64,000 nt of DNA from NCBI GenBank assembly GCA_965204925.1, contig OZ242021.1, forward strand, positions 2,418,001 to 2,482,000. Direction: 5' to 3'. The notes below the pieces were generated by a model. The model was not told where the DNA came from and made no database searches. It saw only the letters and a list, made by a program, of their open reading frames with translations. A program made the position numbers and the translations under genes. The number at the start of each line of letters is the position of its first letter. The stretch's first letter is position 1. Origin of the DNA: G963663315 sp965204925. Lineage in GTDB: Bacteria; Pseudomonadota; Gammaproteobacteria; Arenicellales; Poriferihabitantaceae. Positions 25,472 to 34,531 of the stretch are shown one piece after another.

Positions 25472-26992
25472 ATGCCACGACATAAAAGGCGCGTCCGGGC
25501 AACGCCTTTCCCTGCGTTCAGTCAACTTCCGGTGCGGTCGTTGACCAATCCATACTCTCCGCTATGTGTGCTCGACGAAGAATCCCTGGAAATGATCGAT
25601 GACGGTTCCATGCGTATTCTTGAGCAGATCGGTTTGCAGATCATGAATGACCGCGCCAGATCGCTCATGGTGGAGCATGGCGCCGGGATCGACCCGAAAA
25701 CCGGCTATGTCAGAATGTCGCGGGAGATGGTGCGGGAAAAGATTTCCACGATCCCTTCCCGGTTTACGTTGTATGCGAGAAATCCGCAATTCAACTCAAC
25801 CTTCGGAGGCGACCATATCAACTTCTCACCGGTTACCAGCGCCCCGAACTGCTCCGATCTGGACGCCGGTCGCCGTGCTGGAAATTTCGCGGATTATTGT
25901 CAGTTCCTGAAGCTCGGCCAGATTTTCAATGTGGTTGACTGCTATCCGGGTTATCCGGTCGAACCGACAGACCTGCCCCCGCATGTGAGGCATCTGGATG
26001 CCTACCATGCCTTCATTACCCTGACCGAGAAGCCGTGGGGCGTCTATTGTCTTGGCAACGGCAAAGTCGAGGACGGGCTGGAAATGATCTGTATCGCCAG
26101 AGGCATTGACAAGGAGCGGCTTGAAGCCGAGCCCGGCATCATAACGGTGGTCAATACCAACTCACCGCTGAAAGTGGATGTTCCAATGCTGGACGGACTC
26201 ATGACTATGGCCGAATATGGTCAACCGGTGGTGGTGACTCCATTCACGTTGTGCGGCGCCATGAGTCCGGTTACCCTGGCCGGAGCGTTGTCCCAGCAAA
26301 ACGCCGAAGCGCTCGGTGTGCTCGCCATTACGCAGATGGTCAATCCCGGAGCGCCGGCCATGTATGGGGGATTTACATCGAATGTGGACATGAAATCCGG
26401 CTCTCCGGCATTCGGTACGCCGGAATATGCAAAGGCGGTTCTGGCCGGCGGACAACTGGCGCGGCGCTATGGCATTCCATACCGTACTTCAAATGTGAAC
26501 GCGGCAAACTGTGTCGATGCCCAGTCGGCCTGGGAGTCGGCCATGTCACTATGGTCGGCAGTCATGGGCCACGGCAATTTGATTATGCACAGCGGCGGCT
26601 GGCTCGAAGGGGGATTGTGCGCCTCTTTCGAGAAACTGATTGTGGATATGGAGATGGTGCAGATGATGTCGGAATTCCTGCAGCCCATTGCGGTCAATCA
26701 GAAAGAGTTGGCTTTCGAGGCGATTGCCGAGGTTGGCGCGGGCGGTCACTTTTTCGGCGCCGCGCATACGATCGAGAGATACAGGAATGCGTTTTATAAT
26801 CCTGTGGTTTCGGACTGGAGCAATTTTGAAAACTGGCAGGAAAGGGGGGCGGTTGACACTGCACAGCGCGCGAACAGATTATTCAAACAGTTGTTGCGTG
26901 AATATCAGCAACCTGAACTTGATCCGGCCATCAGGGAGCATCTGGACGAGTATGTGGTACGTCGCAAAACCGAGATCAGGCCTTCCTGGTAA
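25472..26992 (+). CDS. MttB-family (trimethylamine/betaine) methyltransferase, non-pyrrolysine type
   Basis: The 506-aa protein belongs to the trimethylamine methyltransferase superfamily: LDEESLEMIDDGSMRILEQIGL near the N-terminus, TPFTLCGAMSPVTLAGALSQQNAEALG in the TIM barrel, and HSGGWLEGGLCASFEKLIVD. There is no in-frame amber codon, so this is the non-pyrrolysine branch. Characterised members of that branch demethylate glycine betaine or related quaternary amines and pass the methyl to a corrinoid protein. No corrinoid protein gene is visible next to it. It probably forms a functional group with the TRAP transporter and the GMC oxidoreductase. Confidence 0.82.
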   Translation: MPRHKRRVRATPFPAFSQLPVRSLTNPYSPLCVLDEESLEMIDDGSMRILEQIGLQIMNDRARSLMVEHGAGIDPKTGYVRMSREMVREKISTIPSRFTLYARNPQFNSTFGGDHINFSPVTSAPNCSDLDAGRRAGNFADYCQFLKLGQIFNVVDCYPGYPVEPTDLPPHVRHLDAYHAFITLTEKPWGVYCLGNGKVEDGLEMICIARGIDKERLEAEPGIITVVNTNSPLKVDVPMLDGLMTMAEYGQPVVVTPFTLCGAMSPVTLAGALSQQNAEALGVLAITQMVNPGAPAMYGGFTSNVDMKSGSPAFGTPEYAKAVLAGGQLARRYGIPYRTSNVNAANCVDAQSAWESAMSLWSAVMGHGNLIMHSGGWLEGGLCASFEKLIVDMEMVQMMSEFLQPIAVNQKELAFEAIAEVGAGGHFFGAAHTIERYRNAFYNPVVSDWSNFENWQERGAVDTAQRANRLFKQLLREYQQPELDPAIREHLDEYVVRRKTEIRPSW

Positions 26993-27080
26993 TTGGCACA
27001 GGATGCCCTCACCATGTCTCCACCAGCACCGCTGTTATACCCCCACCGCATCAGCCTTCGTCTGCGGCTCGGCTTCTGCG

Positions 27081-27100
27081 ACTCCCCCTCAAGGGGGAGT
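27081..27100. repeat. Perfect inverted repeat between the MttB gene and the HAD gene
   Basis: An 8-bp stem (ACTCCCCC / GGGGGAGT) with a TCAA loop lies between two convergent genes. It lacks a T run on either strand, so it is a poor intrinsic terminator but could stall transcription or protect mRNA ends. Confidence 0.4.
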
Positions 27101-27210
27101 GATCGGTTGTGTACGGGCGTTCACAAGGGGCGCCCCGGCGCTTCAGCGCAGTATTATCGGCTATTTACACTGCCCCGCGGTTCATATCAGCTGAACCCGG
27201 GGAGTCGCCT

Positions 27211-27885
27211 CTATGGCGCTTCAATTCCGAAAATAGTGGTCTGAAAGTCTTCCAGCGAGTCGAGCGTCTGTTCCGCTCCGTGGTATCGTGAGCGGTCCAT
27301 GTTCGGGTCGGGCACGGCGATGACCCGCATGCCGGCGGCAAGACCGGCGGCAAGACCGGCGGGGGCGTCTTCGAAAACCAGCGTTTCCTGCGGCGCTGCC
27401 TCCAGACGTCTTGCGGCGGCAAGAAAGATGTCCGGGGCCGGTTTGCCCCGTTCGATTTCCGGGTCATCTCCGGTCACTACGATGTCGAATAATGCAAACC
27501 AGTCCCGGTGGCGGGTTGTCTTGATCCCGAACATTTCCTGGTCCGAACTGGTCGCAACGGCAATCGGAACCCTCTTCCGGCGCAGATGCCGGATCAGGCG
27601 TTCGGCGCCGGGCAGGGGATTGTTTTGCACGAATGCCTGACGCAGGAGCGCGTTGCGTTCATCCAGATACTGCTCTGCGCTGATCGGAAGATCCAGAGTC
27701 TCGACCAGATAGCGGGCGGCATCCAGTTGCGGGCGACCAATCATGTGGCCCTTGATCGACCAGTCAAAAACCTTGCCGAACCGACTCGTGATCTGTCGCG
27801 TAACTTGTGTGTAGACAGGTTCCGTATCCAGCAACAGCCCATCGACATCAAAGATGGCAAACTTCGCGCTGCGCGGCTCATTCAT
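27211..27885 (-). CDS. HAD-superfamily phosphatase (beta-phosphoglucomutase / pseudouridine-5'-phosphatase-like)
   Basis: The 224-aa protein starts at ATG 27885. HAD motifs are in order: FDVDGLLLDTE (nucleophile Asp), VATSSD (motif II), RGKPAPDIF (motif III Lys) and VFEDAPAGL (motif IV). The helical cap between motifs I and II identifies subfamily IA. It probably dephosphorylates a sugar or nucleoside phosphate in the cytoplasm; the substrate is not predictable. A short tandem repeat near 27333-27365 encodes LAAGLAAG after motif IV. The gene is divergent from iscA. Confidence 0.85.
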   Translation of the reverse strand: MNEPRSAKFAIFDVDGLLLDTEPVYTQVTRQITSRFGKVFDWSIKGHMIGRPQLDAARYLVETLDLPISAEQYLDERNALLRQAFVQNNPLPGAERLIRHLRRKRVPIAVATSSDQEMFGIKTTRHRDWFALFDIVVTGDDPEIERGKPAPDIFLAAARRLEAAPQETLVFEDAPAGLAAGLAAGMRVIAVPDPNMDRSRYHGAEQTLDSLEDFQTTIFGIEAP

Positions 27886-28028
27886 AGATAAACGGTTGAC
27901 CGGGGTGGACAACCGATTATACTCCGTATGGAATACCTGACAGACGGACAACGATGCCAAAAAACGCGGAAAATGTCGGGCAACATGGTATAATCCGAGC
28001 ATAAATGAACCACGCCAACGCTACTATC

Positions 28029-28355
28029 ATGTCTATCACGTTGACCGAATCCGCTGCAAGACGAGTCAGTAACCATTTGCTTTCGCGCGGCGAGGGGAAA
28101 GGGCTGAGGGTGGCCGTAAAGACTTCAGGCTGTTCCGGCTATTCTTATCAACTGGACTATGCCAATGAGATAAACGATACCGATGTCGTATTCGAAAGTC
28201 ATGGTGTCAAGGTAGTTGTCCGGAAAAATCATTTGCACTTTTTGCAGGGGCTGCAACTGGACTATATTGAAGACGGATTGTCTTCGGCTTTTCACTTCAA
28301 CAATCCCAATGTCACGGAACAATGTGGCTGCGGGGAAAGTTTCACCGTCAACTGA
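28029..28355 (+). CDS. iscA: Iron-sulfur cluster assembly protein IscA
   Basis: The 108-aa A-type carrier has the three conserved cysteines, in VKTSGCSGYSYQLDY and in the C-terminal EQCGCGESF, and FNNPNV before them. It delivers Fe-S clusters to target apoproteins in the cytoplasm. The start MSITLTESAARRV at 28029 matches the usual IscA N-terminus; an ATG eight codons upstream is less likely. A TATAAT at 27989-27994 could be its -10 element. No other isc genes are nearby. It is followed by mtaB, which encodes a two-cluster Fe-S enzyme, a reasonable pairing. SufA/ErpA are close alternatives. Confidence 0.85.
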   Translation: MSITLTESAARRVSNHLLSRGEGKGLRVAVKTSGCSGYSYQLDYANEINDTDVVFESHGVKVVVRKNHLHFLQGLQLDYIEDGLSSAFHFNNPNVTEQCGCGESFTVN

Positions 28356-28363
28356 CGGACGCC

Positions 28364-29755
28364 GTGACCTCAATCGCGGTGAGCCTGCCTGTGCCGGCTT
28401 CCCGTTCACGCAGACGGGTTGCGCTTGCCACACTGGGGTGCAAGGTCAATACGTTCGAGACCGAAGTTATCGCGCAGAAGCTGGCCGCGGACTCCTGGAT
28501 TCGGGTGAGTCCGCGGGAGCGCGCCGACCTGTATATCATCAATACCTGCACCGTTACAGCAGAAGCGGACCGTCAGGCGCGGCAATTGGTGCGCCGCGTC
28601 ATCAGGCAGAACCGCGATGCCCGTGTAGTGGTTACCGGTTGCTATGCCGAAATGGACTCGCAAGCCTGCGCCGCTATTCCGGGCGTTGATCTGGTCGTTG
28701 GCAACAGCCGGAAACTGGATATCCCCGATTTGCTTGACGCGCTCTGTCGGGATACCCTGCCAGCGGTGATCATGCGCAATATTGACGAAGAAATCAGTCT
28801 GCCGGATGGATTGTTGCAGGGATATGAGGGGCGCACCCGGGCGTTTGTACAAATTCAGCAGGGCTGTGACCAGGGCTGTACATTTTGTATCATTCATACG
28901 GCGCGCGGACCCAACCGCTCGTTTCCAGCCGCGATCATTTACCGTCAATGTGAAAGGCTGATCATGAACGGTTATTCCGAGCTGGTGCTGTGCGGGGTGG
29001 ATATCGGGTCTTACGGCAGGGACCTTGATTCTCCCGATTGCAATCTGGCCGCGCTTCTGCAAATGCTGGTCCGTATTGACGGGGACTACCGGATCAGGTT
29101 GAGCTCGATTGACCCGGCGCATATTGACGAGCCGCTGATCGAATTGCTTGGCGCCAGTGAAAAACTTTGCCCGCAGCTGCATTTGTCATTACAAAGCGGC
29201 AATACCCTGATCCTGAAACGAATGAAAAGACGGGCTACCCGTGAAATCATTGACAAGCGTGTCTCGCGCTTGCGGCTGGCTGTGCCGGACCTCGTCCTGA
29301 GCGCCGATATTCTGGTCGGATTCCCGACCGAATCGGATCAGCAATTCGCCGATACATTGAGCGCTATCGAGGAGCTGGAGATTGTCTGGCCTCATGTGTT
29401 TGCCTATTCCCCCCGCGCGGGAACCCCGGCGGCGAGAATTCCCCGGCAAGCGCCCAAATCTGTCAGGAAGGAACGCGCCCGCCGGGCGCGTGAAAGTGGA
29501 CAGCGGGTATGGGAACGGTCCGCTCCCGGGCAAATCGGCAAACGATTTCGGATACTGATGGAATCTTGCGAAGCGGGCGCGATTGCAGGTTCGCAACGTA
29601 TCGCAGCGAGGCGGGCGTTCGGCAGAGCGGCAAACTATTATCCGGTGGAATTCAATACACACAATGCGGCGACGGAACCCTGGATCGATGTGCAAATTAC
29701 GGGAGTTTCCGGGAACCGGCTAACTGGCGAACCGCTGGTATATTGTGAAAGGTAA
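28364..29755 (+). CDS. mtaB: tRNA t6A37 methylthiotransferase MtaB
   Basis: This radical-SAM methylthiotransferase has the N-terminal UPF0004 domain (VALATLGCKVNTFETEVIAQ, INTCTVTAEADRQARQ, VVTGCYAEM with its cluster cysteines), a radical SAM core with CDQGCTFC (CxxxCxxC) in QIQQGCDQGCTFCIIHTARG, and a C-terminal TRAM-like tail. MtaB converts t6A37 to ms2t6A37 in ANN-decoding tRNAs. LGCKVNTFETE is the MtaB/YqeV subtype rather than MiaB or RimO. The start is uncertain: GTG at 28364 or 28379 follows the iscA stop, while an ATG at 28322 overlaps iscA. Confidence 0.85.
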   Translation: MTSIAVSLPVPASRSRRRVALATLGCKVNTFETEVIAQKLAADSWIRVSPRERADLYIINTCTVTAEADRQARQLVRRVIRQNRDARVVVTGCYAEMDSQACAAIPGVDLVVGNSRKLDIPDLLDALCRDTLPAVIMRNIDEEISLPDGLLQGYEGRTRAFVQIQQGCDQGCTFCIIHTARGPNRSFPAAIIYRQCERLIMNGYSELVLCGVDIGSYGRDLDSPDCNLAALLQMLVRIDGDYRIRLSSIDPAHIDEPLIELLGASEKLCPQLHLSLQSGNTLILKRMKRRATREIIDKRVSRLRLAVPDLVLSADILVGFPTESDQQFADTLSAIEELEIVWPHVFAYSPRAGTPAARIPRQAPKSVRKERARRARESGQRVWERSAPGQIGKRFRILMESCEAGAIAGSQRIAARRAFGRAANYYPVEFNTHNAATEPWIDVQITGVSGNRLTGEPLVYCER

Positions 29756-29824
29756 TTTTTATAAAATGTACAGAAAGCCGTCACCCGTCACATTGAGTAT
29801 CGTTATTTTTGCAATGGAGTCATT

Positions 29825-30256
29825 ATGACCATCGAACGCACATTTTCCATAATCAAGCCGGATGCGGTCGCCAGCCACCATATCGGAAGTATCTGCCAAC
29901 GTCTTGAGCAAGCTGGCCTCGCCATTGTCGCTTCGCGGATGCTGCATATGAGCCGCCCCCAGGCAGAACAGTTTTATTCGGTACATTCGGCCCGGCCTTT
30001 TTATCGTGATCTGGTCGAATTCATGATTTCGGGTCCGGTGGTCGTACAAGTCCTGGAAGGCGAGAACGCGATAGCGAGAAATCGGGAGATCATGGGGGCA
30101 ACCAATCCGGCAGATGCCGGTGCGGGCACGATCAGGGCCGATTTCGCAACCAGTGTTCAGGAGAACGCAGTGCACGGTTCCGACTCGCCGGAAACGGCAA
30201 CCGTGGAGATTGCATTTTTCTTCGGTCGTGCGGACATTTGTCCGCGCACGCGGTAA
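29825..30256 (+). CDS. ndk: Nucleoside diphosphate kinase
   Basis: The 143-aa protein has the full NDK pattern: ERTFSIIKPDAV at the start, and the active-site loop QENAVHGSDSPETA with His117 as the phosphorylated residue. It transfers the gamma phosphate between NTPs and NDPs in the cytoplasm. The ATG at 29825 follows GGAG. It starts the conserved ndk-rlmN-rodZ-hisS string, and rlmN begins 37 bp downstream. Confidence 0.95.
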   Translation: MTIERTFSIIKPDAVASHHIGSICQRLEQAGLAIVASRMLHMSRPQAEQFYSVHSARPFYRDLVEFMISGPVVVQVLEGENAIARNREIMGATNPADAGAGTIRADFATSVQENAVHGSDSPETATVEIAFFFGRADICPRTR

Positions 30257-30293
30257 CCCGTTAGCGGATGCACAGTTCCCGGGGACCCGCGCA

Positions 30294-31415
30294 ATGAACC
30301 TGTTGTCGCTCGACCGCTCGGCGCTGGAACAGTTCTTCCTGAATATTGGAGAAAAACCGTTTCGCGCCAAACAGTTACTGCAATGGATTTATCAACGCGG
30401 TGTCATGAGCCATGCCGAGATGACCGATTTCAGCAAGTCCCTGAGAGAACGCTTGCGCCAGACTACCCGTATCGACCTGCCGGAGTTGGTGACCCATTCC
30501 CATTCCCGTGACGGTACGCTCAAGCTGCTGCTGAAACTGGATGACGGCAGCTGCATAGAAACCGTTTATATTCCGGAAACCCGGCGCGGCACACTGTGTA
30601 TATCGTCCCAGGTCGGTTGTGGGTTGAGTTGTACGTTTTGCGCCACCGCCCGACAGGGATTCAACCGTAATCTGCGGGTCGATGAAATGATCGCCCAGGT
30701 CTGGATCGCCAATCATTTTTCTGGAATCCGGACAGAGAGCCGGGTTCCCGTTTCTGCCGGGGGTACTGACGACAGGCGGCATCCCGTGACCAATGTGGTG
30801 CTCATGGGTATGGGGGAACCGCTACTTAATTTTGACAATGTCGTTTCCGCGATGAAACTGATCATGGATGATTTTTCATTTGGTCTGTCGCGGCGCAGGG
30901 TGACCCTCAGTACAGCCGGCCTGGTGCCTGCGATCGACCGGTTGAAAGAAAAATGCCCGGTCAGTCTGGCCGTTTCACTGCACGCCCCTGATAACGACCT
31001 GCGTGACAAACTGGTGCCGTTGAACCGGAAATACCCGATCGGGGAACTGCTAGAATGTTGCAAGCGGTACGCCGGTCATGAGGGCTCCCGACGCATTACG
31101 TTCGAATATGTCATGTTGAAAGGCGTCAATGACAGCCTGGCCCAGGCCAGGGCGCTGGCTGAAATCCTCGGGGAAGTTCCGTCAAAGGTGAATCTGATTC
31201 CGTTCAATCCGTTCCCGGGTTCCCGATTTGAGCGCTCCGATCGATCAGCTATAGACACTTTCCAGGACGTACTGCATCGAAGGGGTATATTTTCCGTGAT
31301 CCGGAAAACTCGCGGAGACGATATTGACGCCGCCTGCGGCCAGTTGGCAGGGGATTTTATTGATCGGACCAACCGTTTGCAGAGAATGGCCCGGCAAGAG
31401 GTTGCTTTCGCATGA
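30294..31415 (+). CDS. rlmN: 23S rRNA A2503 / tRNA A37 C2-methyltransferase RlmN
   Basis: The 373-aa radical SAM protein has the cluster motif CGLSCTFC in SSQVGCGLSCTFCATARQGF, GMGEPLLNFDNV, and FEYVMLKGVNDS. RlmN methylates A2503 of 23S rRNA and A37 of certain tRNAs through a cysteine intermediate. The start MNLLSLDRSALEQFF at ATG 30294 matches family N-termini; the frame is open further upstream inside ndk, but that part is not conserved-looking. It is followed by rodZ without the pilF/pilW gene often found between them. Confidence 0.95.
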   Translation: MNLLSLDRSALEQFFLNIGEKPFRAKQLLQWIYQRGVMSHAEMTDFSKSLRERLRQTTRIDLPELVTHSHSRDGTLKLLLKLDDGSCIETVYIPETRRGTLCISSQVGCGLSCTFCATARQGFNRNLRVDEMIAQVWIANHFSGIRTESRVPVSAGGTDDRRHPVTNVVLMGMGEPLLNFDNVVSAMKLIMDDFSFGLSRRRVTLSTAGLVPAIDRLKEKCPVSLAVSLHAPDNDLRDKLVPLNRKYPIGELLECCKRYAGHEGSRRITFEYVMLKGVNDSLAQARALAEILGEVPSKVNLIPFNPFPGSRFERSDRSAIDTFQDVLHRRGIFSVIRKTRGDDIDAACGQLAGDFIDRTNRLQRMARQEVAFA

Positions 31416-31449
31416 GAACTGATCCGGACAAGCCGTTGCAGTACCCGCG

Positions 31450-32577
31450 ATGACACAGGAAGAACCGTATTTCACACCCGATTCCAGTCCGGGCAAGCGG
31501 CTGAAGGCGAAACGTATCGAACTTGGAATCAGCCTTGAGGAAATATCCAATGCCTTGTTGATCCCGGTTGGCAGCCTGGGTGCGCTGGAAGACGACCGTT
31601 ACGAAGAACTTCCCGGTTTGACTTACATCGTCGGATACTGGAGAAGTTACGCCAATATTCTGGATATTGATATTTCCGATGAAATCGGGATTCACAAGAA
31701 CAGATTGCAGTCATCCAATGTACTGGCCGCTTATCATGTTGAACAACACACAGATGTACATCAGAAGAAATCCAGGAAAGGCTCCGTCATTTTGTTTGTT
31801 TTGTTGTTTGCCGGATTCCTCGCAGGGTTGTGGTATTGGCAAAAGCCGGCCGACAGGCCTTTCCCGATACAGGGAAATAACGCGGCGGACGATGCTGCAA
31901 CCGCCCCGGTCTTGCTTCTGCCGGAGCCCGGAGAACCGGTTTTGCCTGTAGATACGCCGCCCCCGGCTGAAGTCTCGGGGGGAACGTTATCCGTGCCAGG
32001 CGACCAATCCGGCTTGTCTGTGGGTGCACAAGGAGCTCCCGCAAGCGGTACGGAGGCGAACATACGAGGAACCGAGCGCGGTCCCGACCAGGAAAGCGGA
32101 GCGGATTCCGGAGATTCCGGTCTGTTCGCAGACAGGCAATCCGAACCCCCGGTTTCACAGGAGGCGCCATCCGTGCCGGATGATCAATCCGGCTCGTCCG
32201 CAGATGACCGGGAAGCGGCGGCAAGTGGCGCGGCGGCAAACATACAGGAGGCGGAGCAGGTTTCCTCATCAGCCGAGGAGGTTTTCAGGGCGGGCGGCGT
32301 TTACGATCCGGACTCGCCCGAATGGCTCCGGGTCAATGTCAATAAAACAACCTGGATCGATATCCGGGACGGGCGGGAGGAGAAACTGGTTTTTCGAACT
32401 GTGGATGCCGGGGAAAATCTGCAAATAAACGGCTTGCCTCCTTTTTATGTATTTATCGGTTCTCTGGACGGTGTAGAAGTGTTTTATCTTGGCGAATCCG
32501 TCGATGTTTCTCCTCACAGCAGCGGATTGTCTTCAAGATCCGTAGTCGGTAAATACCCGAAACCGCCTGCCAACTAG
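31450..32577 (+). CDS. rodZ: Cytoskeletal membrane protein RodZ
   Basis: The 375-aa protein has an N-terminal helix-turn-helix (GKRLKAKRIELGISLEEISN..., about residues 15-85) that binds MreB, one transmembrane helix (GSVILFVLLFAGFLAGLWYW, about 112-131), a long low-complexity periplasmic linker, and a C-terminal DUF4115 beta domain (WLRVNVNKTTWIDIRDGREE...). It maintains rod shape together with MreB. The linker has an imperfect internal duplication (SVPGDQSG...EANIRGTE and SVPDDQSG...AANIQEAE). The ispG gene that often follows is absent, and hisS starts 4 bp later. Confidence 0.88.
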   Translation: MTQEEPYFTPDSSPGKRLKAKRIELGISLEEISNALLIPVGSLGALEDDRYEELPGLTYIVGYWRSYANILDIDISDEIGIHKNRLQSSNVLAAYHVEQHTDVHQKKSRKGSVILFVLLFAGFLAGLWYWQKPADRPFPIQGNNAADDAATAPVLLLPEPGEPVLPVDTPPPAEVSGGTLSVPGDQSGLSVGAQGAPASGTEANIRGTERGPDQESGADSGDSGLFADRQSEPPVSQEAPSVPDDQSGSSADDREAAASGAAANIQEAEQVSSSAEEVFRAGGVYDPDSPEWLRVNVNKTTWIDIRDGREEKLVFRTVDAGENLQINGLPPFYVFIGSLDGVEVFYLGESVDVSPHSSGLSSRSVVGKYPKPPAN

Positions 32578-32581
32578 CGAT

Positions 32582-33883
32582 ATGAACCAGAAAATTCAGG
32601 CGGTACGGGGGATGAACGACCTGTTGCCTGCCCAAATCGATATCTGGCACCATGTTGAAGCGGCGTTGCGGGAGGTTGGCTGGCGTTATGGTTACCAGGA
32701 AATCAGAACGCCAATGCTGGAGAAAACGGCGTTGTTCAAACAGTCGATCGGTGATCTGACCGATATTGTAGAAAAGGAAATGTATACGTTCACGGACAGT
32801 GGTGAAGAGAGCCTGTCTCTGAGACCTGAAGCGACGGCAAGTACAGTGAGAGCCTGTATTGAACATGGACTGTTGCATAATCGCCGGCAACGACTGTGGT
32901 ACATGGGGCCGATGTTTCGCAGGGAGCGCCCGCAGAAAGGCCGTTATCGGCAATTTCACCAGTTCGGAATCGAGGCTTTCGGATGGAACGGACCGGATGT
33001 TGACACGGAAGTGATCCGGATGGGCGAGAGAATCTGGAAGCAACTCAGGGTTCAGGGAATCAGCCTGCATATCAATACGCTGGGTTCCGGGCGCTCCAGA
33101 AGTAAGTACAGGGCGGCGCTGGGCGCCTGGTTATCGCAACACAAGGACGCGCTTGACGCCGACAGCCTGCGCAGGCTGGAAAGTAACCCGCTGAGAATAC
33201 TGGATAGCAAGAATCCGGACACACAGGAGGTGATTGCCTCGGCTCCGGGCATCATGGATTTCCTGGAATATGAGGAAAAGCGGCACTTCGAAGCGCTGTG
33301 CTGTTCGCTGGAAGATCATGCGATCCCGTATATCCTTGATCCAAAACTGGTTCGCGGCCTGGATTACTATACGAGCACGGTGTTCGAGTGGACGACCGAA
33401 CAGCTGGGCGCCCAGTCTGCGGTCTGCGCCGGAGGGCGTTACGATACACTGGTAGAAAGCAGGGGCGCCAAAGCAACACCCGCCATCGGTTTTGCAATGG
33501 GGATAGAGCGTTTGATCGAGTTGGTAAAATTGCAACAGAACATCCGGTTTGCGCCTGAAAAAACGATATACTTCATTGATGTCTGCGATACGGCATCTGC
33601 CCATTCGGGTATTCTGGCCGAACGCCTGAGAGATAACGGGTTTCGCGTAATCAGTCATCATGGCGGTGGAAAACTCAGGAACCAGCTGAAAAGAGCCGAT
33701 CGATGCGGAGCTTCAACCGCCATGATCCTGGGCGATAATGAAAGGCGCGCCGAGACCGTGCAGATCAGGAATTTGCGCTGCAACGGGTTGACGGCAGAAG
33801 TGCATTTCGATCAGCTGGTTCAATGGTGCACGGACAATCTGGCAGACGGTAACGACTGCTCGCAGCGGGAATTGAAACCCTGA
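32582..33883 (+). CDS. hisS: Histidyl-tRNA synthetase
   Basis: The 433-aa class II synthetase has motif 1 around YGYQEIRTPMLEKTALF, motif 2 MFRRERPQKGRYRQFHQFG, the HisRS-specific LVRGLDYYTSTVFEW, and motif 3 PAIGFAMGIERL, followed by the anticodon-binding domain. It charges tRNA-His in the cytoplasm. The ATG at 32582 lies 4 bp after rodZ. The stop abuts the next start (TGAATG), so hisS and yfgM are probably co-translated. Confidence 0.95.
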   Translation: MNQKIQAVRGMNDLLPAQIDIWHHVEAALREVGWRYGYQEIRTPMLEKTALFKQSIGDLTDIVEKEMYTFTDSGEESLSLRPEATASTVRACIEHGLLHNRRQRLWYMGPMFRRERPQKGRYRQFHQFGIEAFGWNGPDVDTEVIRMGERIWKQLRVQGISLHINTLGSGRSRSKYRAALGAWLSQHKDALDADSLRRLESNPLRILDSKNPDTQEVIASAPGIMDFLEYEEKRHFEALCCSLEDHAIPYILDPKLVRGLDYYTSTVFEWTTEQLGAQSAVCAGGRYDTLVESRGAKATPAIGFAMGIERLIELVKLQQNIRFAPEKTIYFIDVCDTASAHSGILAERLRDNGFRVISHHGGGKLRNQLKRADRCGASTAMILGDNERRAETVQIRNLRCNGLTAEVHFDQLVQWCTDNLADGNDCSQRELKP

Positions 33884-34528
33884 ATGGTCCGGTTTTTTAT
33901 GGCAGACGAAAAACATCCCCGACTTCCAGAAAGTGATGATATAGCCCGGGCCAGGGTGTTCTGGAAGGAAAACGGCAAATCCATCCTGTTCGGTATTGGT
34001 CTGGGACTGGCCGGTATAGGGGGGGTCAATTTCTGGCAATACCATGAGCGGTCGCAGGGCGAACAGGCATCCAGCCTCTATCAGCAGGTTCTGTCCGAAA
34101 CGGAAGCTGCGGATGAAAAGCTGAAGACGGAGTTTGGCAACACCGTCTATGCCACTCTCGGCGCCTTCTCCCGGGCCAGGGTGTTTGTACAGGACAAGGA
34201 TTATGATGCGGCAATCGGGCAACTGGAATGGGCGATTGAGAACAGCGAGGAAGAACATATCCGGCATATCGCCCGGCAGCGGCTTGCATTGGTTTATATC
34301 GCCAATAACGACCCGCAATCGGCAATTGAAATTCTGGACATTGAGCGCATGGGAAGTTTTGAGGCAAGATACCAGGAAATTCTGGGCGACGCTTTCATGA
34401 AACGTAATCAGGGAGGCGACTCTGCGCTTGCCAGACGCGCTTACCAGAGCAGCCTCGACAAAACCTCCGGCAACGAGACCGACAGGACGCTACTGCAATT
34501 GAAACTGCAAAATACCGGGGAAGGTTGA
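33884..34528 (+). CDS. yfgM: YfgM-family TPR membrane protein (ancillary SecYEG/BamB partner)
   Basis: The 214-aa protein has a short cytoplasmic N-terminus, one transmembrane helix (SILFGIGLGLAGIGGVNFW) and a periplasmic TPR-like helical domain. Position between hisS and bamB is the standard place of yfgM. In E. coli YfgM associates with PpiD and the Sec translocon. The start may be ATG 33884, immediately after hisS, or ATG 33899 (MADEKHPRLPE), which looks more like the family N-terminus. Confidence 0.85.
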   Translation: MVRFFMADEKHPRLPESDDIARARVFWKENGKSILFGIGLGLAGIGGVNFWQYHERSQGEQASSLYQQVLSETEAADEKLKTEFGNTVYATLGAFSRARVFVQDKDYDAAIGQLEWAIENSEEEHIRHIARQRLALVYIANNDPQSAIEILDIERMGSFEARYQEILGDAFMKRNQGGDSALARRAYQSSLDKTSGNETDRTLLQLKLQNTGEG

Positions 34529-34531
34529 CCC

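Noticed and set aside
25472..26992. MttB as a pyrrolysine enzyme
   Set aside because: The frame runs full length with no in-frame amber codon, and no pyl genes are in the window.
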